This document shows positions 4,385 to 8,749 of a stretch of DNA of 8,749 bases, one piece after another (position 1 is the first letter of the stretch; the number at the start of each line of letters is the position of its first letter). The DNA comes from a bacterium (GTDB lineage Bacteria > Patescibacteriota > JABMPQ01 > JAQVVF01), in contig JAUWOX010000039.1 of NCBI GenBank assembly GCA_030611905.1, positions 1-8,749 of the forward strand, written 5' to 3'. The notes beneath the pieces are model-generated. The model was not told where the DNA came from and did no database searches. It saw only the letters and a program-made list of their open reading frames with translations. Position numbers and translations under genes: made by a program.

Positions 4385-5467
4385 GTAAAAAATTACTAAA
4401 CTAACTGCCAGAATAATCATAATTAGAACTAGCGTTGAAAAAGCAATAATTTTTGATTTGCCCTGAATAAAAAGAGCGATCAGGCCGAAGATGGCAGAGA
4501 TTGCCCATAAAAATATAACTGCTGATCTTTGCGAAAAACCAACATCAAATAAACGAAAATGCAGATGCTGACGATCAGCTTTAAATGGGGATTTGCCTTT
4601 CCAAACTCGCCTAATGATAACCCAGATAACATCAAGAATAGGAATGCCCATAACAAGTAAAGCGGTGGCGATTTTTCCACCAGAGATTATGGCCAAAATT
4701 CCGAGCATAAAACCGATAAAGGTACTTCCCCCCTCCCCAAGAAATATCTTAGCTGGATGAAAATTAAAAATTAGAAACCCTAACGAAGCTCCGGCCAGGA
4801 TTATGCAAAGCAACGCTGTCTCTGGCTGAAAAACTTCTTTATTGAGACTTAGGAAAAATAAAATAAATGAGGCGATAACACAAATACCTGAAACCAATCC
4901 GTCAAGTCCATCCAAGAATTTAGTAGTATAGATCATTCCCATCAGCCAAATTAAAGTAAAAAGATCAGCAAAAATTATAAAATAGTAAGGCAAATTATTT
5001 GACGAAAATAATTTTATTTGAAATTGATCAAGGTGGACTGTCTCTCCGAAAGGATTGTTAATATAAGTAATGCCGATACCAGAACAAACAACAACTATGC
5101 AGGCGATTAATGGAAAAATGAATTGATATTTTGGCTGCAGGTTGAATTTGTCATCAATGATTCCGCCGATTATTAAAATTAGACCGCCGAGAGCTATGCC
5201 AATAATATGCTTGGGAAGCATGTAGCCGGCAAAAAATTGTTGATTAAAAACGGCATAATAAGCCAGAACAGCAAAAAATCCTAAAAAAATCGCCAGCCCG
5301 CCCAGGAGCGGGATGTTTTTTTTATGAATTTTTCTTTTTTTACTTGGTTTATCAAAAATTTTATAGTGAACTGCTAACTTCTTGACTAAATAAGTGAACA
5401 ATAAAGTTATTGCAAAACTAGCAATAAGAGCAGCTATAAAATTAAATTTTTCTGACAAAAATAGCAT
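4367..5467 (-). CDS. WecA/TagO/MraY-family undecaprenyl-phosphate sugar-phosphate transferase
   Basis: Polytopic membrane enzyme of the polyprenyl-phosphate N-acetylhexosamine-1-phosphate transferase family. It moves a sugar-phosphate from a UDP-sugar to a lipid carrier, the first membrane step of a cell-wall or surface glycan. At 366 residues it has about ten hydrophobic segments. Motifs include RKIHKKNIPLLGG at 45-57, DD at 105-106 (GGIIDDKFN), FLDGLDG at 184-190, FNFHPAKIFLGEGGS at 234-248 and HLHFRL at 301-306. The HLH motif and overall pattern favour WecA/TagO over true MraY, so I give no symbol. E245 replaces the Asp usual in the GDxGS motif; the codon is clearly GAG. Its ATG shares one base with the murI stop (TAATG), implying translational coupling. 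It is the last gene of the operon. Confidence 0.92.
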   Translation of the reverse strand: MLFLSEKFNFIAALIASFAITLLFTYLVKKLAVHYKIFDKPSKKRKIHKKNIPLLGGLAIFLGFFAVLAYYAVFNQQFFAGYMLPKHIIGIALGGLILIIGGIIDDKFNLQPKYQFIFPLIACIVVVCSGIGITYINNPFGETVHLDQFQIKLFSSNNLPYYFIIFADLFTLIWLMGMIYTTKFLDGLDGLVSGICVIASFILFFLSLNKEVFQPETALLCIILAGASLGFLIFNFHPAKIFLGEGGSTFIGFMLGILAIISGGKIATALLVMGIPILDVIWVIIRRVWKGKSPFKADRQHLHFRLFDVGFSQRSAVIFLWAISAIFGLIALFIQGKSKIIAFSTLVLIMIILAVSLVIFYKKKRT

Positions 5468-6258
5468 TAATCAATGTTTACTTGTTTGACTTTTATTTTT
5501 TTACCTAATATCTTTTTAGATAATTCCTCAAATTGCTGCGGAGCATCACTGACAAAAAATTTATTAGCTTTTCTCTGGACTAATCTTTCTTCTATGACTG
5601 GGTGCTGTTTTAAAAATAGATCAACTTCTTTGGCTACTTCTTCGGCTGGATCGATAATATTAATTCTCTTACCAATAATTTTCTGTATAGCATTTTTGGC
5701 TAATGGATAATGAGTACATGCCAGAACCAGTGTATCAATTCCCTGCTTTTTTAAGGGCTTTAGATATTCACGGATTATTTTTAGAGCTTCTGGTCTATTA
5801 ATCCAATTCTCTTCAACGAACGGAACAATAAGAGGACAGGCCTGTGTATAGATTTTAAGATCTTTGTCTAATTTTTTTAGATAATTTTCATGAGCAGCGC
5901 TAGCGATAGTTGCCCTAGTACCGATAACGCCGATTTTATTTCTTTTAGTAACTCGCGAAGCCTTAATCAGGCCCGTGCGAATAACATCAAAGATGGGAAT
6001 ATCAGGAAATTTTCTTCTTAGAGAATTGGCAGCAACTGCTGAAACTGTATGGCAGGCAATAACTATAATTTTGGCGCCTTGTTTAAGTAAAAATTTGCTA
6101 TCTTGAAGAGCATACTTTTTAATAGTCTCTTTGCTTTTGTTGCCATAAGGAACTCTGGCTGTATCGCCAAAATAAATAATTTGATAGCGGGGTAGCTTTT
6201 TTATAATTTGCTTGGCAACGGTTAAACCGCCGATGCCGGAATCGAAAATACCTATCAT
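5467..6258 (-). CDS. murI: Glutamate racemase
   Basis: Cofactor-independent racemase converting L-Glu to D-Glu for peptidoglycan precursors. The 263-residue length is normal. It shows IGIFDSGIGGLTV at 2-14 (D6, S7 pocket), YFGDTARVPYG at 29-39, the first catalytic cysteine C69 in IACHTVSA and the second, C181, in LACTHYPL followed by H183. In the first catalytic motif the residue after Cys is His70 (codon CAT), where the canonical motif is CNT. Both catalytic cysteines are intact, so activity is expected. It lies 46 AT-rich bases after alr and overlaps the transferase start by one base. A perfect TATAAT on the minus strand (6291-6296) in the alr end might give an internal promoter, but no -35 matches. 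No SD precedes the ATG. Confidence 0.95.
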   Translation of the reverse strand: MIGIFDSGIGGLTVAKQIIKKLPRYQIIYFGDTARVPYGNKSKETIKKYALQDSKFLLKQGAKIIVIACHTVSAVAANSLRRKFPDIPIFDVIRTGLIKASRVTKRNKIGVIGTRATIASAAHENYLKKLDKDLKIYTQACPLIVPFVEENWINRPEALKIIREYLKPLKKQGIDTLVLACTHYPLAKNAIQKIIGKRINIIDPAEEVAKEVDLFLKQHPVIEERLVQRKANKFFVSDAPQQFEELSKKILGKKIKVKQVNID

Positions 6259-6304
6259 GCTTTTAAAAATTTAAAAATATATAAATCTAAATTATAATTT
6301 ATTT

Positions 6305-7450
6305 TTATTTTTTTAGGATCCGTGGTATTGATGGATTTATTCTAGTAACGACTTCATAATTAATCGTATTTATTTTTCCAGCAATCTCGTCAGCAGTAAT
6401 TTCTTCTTGACCCTGCCGGCCGATAAGAACTGCCTCATCTTCTGGTTTAACATTAGTTAAATGAGAGACATCGACGATTATCATATTCATGCAAACACGA
6501 CCGAGAACTTTACAACGCTTGCCCTTAATTAAAACATTACTAATGCTTGATAAATGTCTGTCATAGCCATCCCAATAACCTATGGGTAGAATAGCAATTT
6601 TAGAATCCTGCGACAAGACTTCTGTTAAACCGTAACTAATAGGAGTACCGGCCTTTAGTTTTTTAACTTGGGCAACAATTGTTTTCCAAGTGAGAACCGG
6701 CTGTAAAGTTATTTTAATTCCCCGATCTTTGGCAGAAACATGAGTTTTGCCGGATGACCAAAGTCCATACATGCTAATACCGATACGAACTAGGTCAAAA
6801 TGAGTTTCTGGAAATAGGATAGTAGCGGCTGAACAAGCGGTGTGCTTGACGGGAATTTTTTGACCAAGCTCTTGTTCGATTTTCTTAACTAGTCTTTTAT
6901 AACTAGAAAGCTGTTGCTTGGCATAAAATTGGTTAACGGTGTCTTCTATATTTGCAAAGTGAGTGGAAATTCCTTCCAGAACTAGGTATTTATATTTTTT
7001 TATTAATTTAATAATTGGTTTAATATCTTTTTCTAAAACTCCCTGGCGCGATGTTCCGGTTTCAACTTTAAGATGAAGGAAAGTTTTCTTCTTTTTTTTG
7101 TTGGAAATCTGACCAAGCCTTTGAATAGTTTCTTTATTATAAACTGTTTGGCGGAAACCATAATTAACTATTTCTGGCAATCTAGAATAAATAGTATAGC
7201 CTAAAATTAAAATTGGTGATTCTAATTTGCTGTTCCTTAAAATAACAGCTTCGTCAATAGAATCAACTCCCAACCAATCAGCTTCAGAATTTTCAGCAAT
7301 TTTGGCAACTTGAACGAGCCCATGCCCATAAGCATTTGATTTTACTATAGCAGTTATTTTTTTGTTTGGGCCGATTAATCTGCGGAATTGCTTGAGGTTG
7401 TGAACTAGAGCAGATTTGCTTATTTCGATCCAGGTTTTATTAGTTATCAT
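6305..7450 (-). CDS. alr: Alanine racemase
   Basis: PLP-dependent racemase making D-Ala for peptidoglycan. At 381 residues it has normal length for fold-type III alanine racemases. The PLP lysine is K37 in AIVKSNAYGHG (34-44). KVETGTSRQG (128-137) holds the expected Lys and Arg near the active site. HTACSAAT lies at 203-210, RIGISMYGL at 222-230 matches the phosphate-binding region, and the catalytic tyrosine is Y273 in ISYG. RVCMNM at 318-323 corresponds to the RVCMDQ motif, with Asp replaced by Asn. The C-terminus YEVVTRINPSIPRIL is typical. The ATG is only 3 bases after the stop of the upstream repeat protein and has no SD, suggesting translation coupled to or reinitiating from that gene. 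It pairs functionally with murI as a supplier of D-amino acids for the cell wall. Confidence 0.96.
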   Translation of the reverse strand: MITNKTWIEISKSALVHNLKQFRRLIGPNKKITAIVKSNAYGHGLVQVAKIAENSEADWLGVDSIDEAVILRNSKLESPILILGYTIYSRLPEIVNYGFRQTVYNKETIQRLGQISNKKKKKTFLHLKVETGTSRQGVLEKDIKPIIKLIKKYKYLVLEGISTHFANIEDTVNQFYAKQQLSSYKRLVKKIEQELGQKIPVKHTACSAATILFPETHFDLVRIGISMYGLWSSGKTHVSAKDRGIKITLQPVLTWKTIVAQVKKLKAGTPISYGLTEVLSQDSKIAILPIGYWDGYDRHLSSISNVLIKGKRCKVLGRVCMNMIIVDVSHLTNVKPEDEAVLIGRQGQEEITADEIAGKINTINYEVVTRINPSIPRILKK

Positions 7451-7453
7451 ATT

Positions 7454-8176
7454 TTAAAATTGTTTTCTTTCCGGCCGTGGCTTTTTTTCTGATTTAAATG
7501 ATTCTGGGGGAAGCATAGTGATTTCTAGGCCTTGATCTGTTACTTCTACTTTGTCTGCGGCAAGGATTTTCATGTACATGGCTTGATGGGCAAATCTTAA
7601 CCAGCTCTCGCCTCTCCGAAGCATTTCTAATTGTTGTTTCATTCCCTGCCAGGCTTGATCGTCAATATTTAGTTCGACAGCTTTGCTAGGCTGAAGTATT
7701 TTCATGTCATTAGCTTGATCGGCAAAGGCCCACCAGTTGCCATTATTTCGATATCTCTCTAACGTCCGTATCATTCCCTGCCAAGCTTGATCATCAATTT
7801 TTAATTCAATGAATTTGTCATGCTGAAGTATTTTCATAGACATAGCTTGATGAGCAAACCCCCTCCAGATGCTTTTCCGATCTTCTTCTAATTGTTGCTT
7901 TATTTCTCGCCAAGCAACATCGTCAATATTCAATTCAGAAGCCTTGTAGGGAGCCAGGATTCTCATGTACATGGCTTGGCGGACAAAGTTTTGCCAATGA
8001 TTATTCTCTCGATCCTCTCTTAGTTGCTTCATCATTCCCTGCCAGTCTGATTCTGTAATTTCTGTTTCTGGATCAAATTTAAGTTCTGGCCCCACTTCTT
8101 CTTGTTCCAATGACAGATCTTGAAGCTTGAGATCTTCGTCTGATGGTTTTTTTTCAAAGTGTTTTCTTATTCCCAC
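7454..8176 (-). CDS. Repeat protein of unknown family, 240 aa
   Basis: I know no named domain for this protein. Residues 1-44 are acidic and probably disordered (MGIRKHFEKK, then DEDLKLQDLSLEQEE). Residues 45-208 are built of a 43-44 residue unit whose shared pattern is W..FA.QAM.MKIL..DK..ELNIDD.AWQGM..QLE..R. AWQGM-type tryptophans fall at 45, 89, 132 and 175, and the W..F tryptophans at 61, 104, 148 and 192. The unit looks all-helical, like a solenoid. The tail TDQGLEITMLPPESFKSEKK, then PRPERKQF, is basic and nearly identical to that of the next upstream gene. There is no signal peptide or membrane segment, so it is cytoplasmic as seen. The start is GTG at 8174-8176, the first possible after an in-frame TAA 9 bases upstream, with no SD. 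It lies 3 bases before alr and may work with cell-wall synthesis or simply share its transcript. Confidence 0.88.
   Translation of the reverse strand: MGIRKHFEKKPSDEDLKLQDLSLEQEEVGPELKFDPETEITESDWQGMMKQLREDRENNHWQNFVRQAMYMRILAPYKASELNIDDVAWREIKQQLEEDRKSIWRGFAHQAMSMKILQHDKFIELKIDDQAWQGMIRTLERYRNNGNWWAFADQANDMKILQPSKAVELNIDDQAWQGMKQQLEMLRRGESWLRFAHQAMYMKILAADKVEVTDQGLEITMLPPESFKSEKKPRPERKQF
7553..8044 (-). repeat. 129-132 bp coding repeats in the 240-aa protein
   Basis: On the plus strand the marker CATTCCCTGCCA recurs at 7640, 7772 and 8033, with a degenerate copy TATTTCTCGCCA at 7901. The spacings are 132, 129 and 132 bases. Each marker encodes the WQGM-type signature of one 43-44 residue unit. 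The partial unit at the N-terminal side makes about four and a half units. Confidence 0.85.
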
Positions 8177-8198
8177 AATATTATATTAAAGATTAAAG

Positions 8199-8749
8199 TT
8201 AAAAGTTTTTTCTTTCTGGCCGTGGTTTCTTTTCTGATTTGAAAGATTCTGGAGGACGCATGGTGATTTCTAGGCCTTGATCAGTCACTCCAACCTTGTC
8301 TGCAGCGAGGATTTTTAGACACATGGCATAGAAAGGCCAGTTTCGTCCTCGATATGATTTTTCTAGGACTTTTTTCATTCCCTGCCAGTCAGCATCATCA
8401 ATATTCAATTCAGCAAATTTGTCAGGACAAATAATTCTCATGTACATAGCTTGGCGAATAAAGTCCTGACGCCAGTCTTTTTCCCGAAAGACCTCTAACC
8501 TCTGTTTCATTCCTTGCCAAGCTAGATCGTCAATATTTAATTCAGCAGCTTTGTCAGGCTTGAGGATTTTCATTGACATAGCCCGCATGGCAAAGCTATC
8601 CCAGTTACGTCTTTTAAATTCTAATTGATCTTTCATTCCCTGCCAAGCAGCAGCATCAATATCTAAATCAACAACTCCGTCAGGCTGAAGTATCTTCATA
8701 CGTGCGGCCAGTTGAATAAGGGCAAACCAGGCGTCAACTTTTCTATATT
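8199..8749 (-). CDS. Paralogous repeat protein of unknown family, 5' end missing
   Basis: Tandem paralogue of the 240-aa protein, separated from it by 22 bases. The frame is open through the window edge. The bases upstream of the internal ATG (8697-8699) read YRKVDAWFALIQLAAR, which matches the repeat unit, so the gene starts outside the window and that ATG is not the true start. Visible units share W..FA..AM.MKIL.PDK..ELNIDD.AWQGM..LE. Counting from that ATG, AWQGM-type Trp residues lie at 19, 61 and 105 and W..F-type Trp residues at 33, 76 and 121. The tail GLEITMRPPESFKSEKKPR, then PERKNF, differs from its neighbour at only a few positions. No membrane segment is visible. Function is unknown. 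It may be the first gene of the envelope operon or preceded by more copies. Confidence 0.85.
   Translation of the reverse strand, partial: YRKVDAWFALIQLAARMKILQPDGVVDLDIDAAAWQGMKDQLEFKRRNWDSFAMRAMSMKILKPDKAAELNIDDLAWQGMKQRLEVFREKDWRQDFIRQAMYMRIICPDKFAELNIDDADWQGMKKVLEKSYRGRNWPFYAMCLKILAADKVGVTDQGLEITMRPPESFKSEKKPRPERKNF
8295..8749 (-). repeat. 126-132 bp coding repeats in the partial paralogue
   Basis: The plus-strand marker CATTCCCTGCCA occurs at 8376 and 8634, with CATTCCTTGCCA at 8508. The spacings are 132 and 126 bases. A further unit runs off the window edge, so the array is longer than seen here. Confidence 0.85.

Noticed and set aside
4480..4680. Second minus-strand frame within the transferase gene
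   Set aside because: Alternate-frame shadow of a membrane protein gene with clear motifs.
8180..8185. Perfect TATAAT on the minus strand just before the 240-aa gene
   Set aside because: It is only 3 bases from the GTG start, so the transcript would begin inside the gene, and there is no -35; likely chance in AT-rich DNA.
7553..8749. Regularly spaced repeats as a CRISPR array
   Set aside because: The 126-132 base period is in frame and encodes a conserved 43-44 residue protein unit; there are no short identical repeats with unique spacers.

Overview
The window reads as chromosomal sequence from a low-GC bacterium, most plausibly a Patescibacteria (Candidate Phyla Radiation) member of the Parcubacteria type. 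This is inferred from the style of the genes and spacers: AT-rich coding, mostly absent Shine-Dalgarno (SD) sites on housekeeping genes, short iterated GCTAAT-type repeats in spacers, a GC-rich palindrome, and a 43-44 residue repeat family I cannot match to any named domain. No rRNA or other taxonomic marker is present to prove it. The standard code fits (TAA, TAG and TGA are all used as stops, and Trp is TGG). No tRNA, rRNA, CRISPR array, transposase or phage gene is visible, and no gene-free stretch exceeds 300 bases.

Region 1 (1-2274, plus strand) is a DNA replication/repair cluster: the 3' part of dnaB (replicative helicase, cut by the window edge), a ybaB/ebfC nucleoid-associated protein gene and recR. 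No terminator separates them, so they may be co-transcribed. A closely related 22-base element follows the stop codon of both dnaB and recR.

Region 2 (2275-4384) alternates housekeeping and orphan genes. Three small plus-strand genes (170 aa unknown, 136 aa membrane-anchored unknown, 100 aa degenerate receiver-like) each have a strong AGGAGG ribosome site and their own downstream hairpin terminator. The housekeeping genes here lack SD sites. The first two orphans also share a leader motif (TCGCACCCT, purines, GGAGGGA). Minus-strand rplU (ribosomal protein L21) sits between orphans two and three. The 204-base convergent spacer before rplU holds five consecutive stem-loops. The 160-base divergent spacer after it holds an operator-like palindrome.

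Region 3 (4367-8749, minus strand) is a compact cell-envelope operon. In transcription order it has two tandem paralogous repeat proteins (the first cut by the window edge), alr (alanine racemase), murI (glutamate racemase) and a WecA/TagO/MraY-family polyprenyl-phosphate sugar-phosphate transferase. alr and murI supply D-Ala and D-Glu for peptidoglycan. The transferase starts lipid-linked glycan synthesis on the membrane. The repeat proteins sit only 3 bases from alr and are the best candidate here for an undescribed family.
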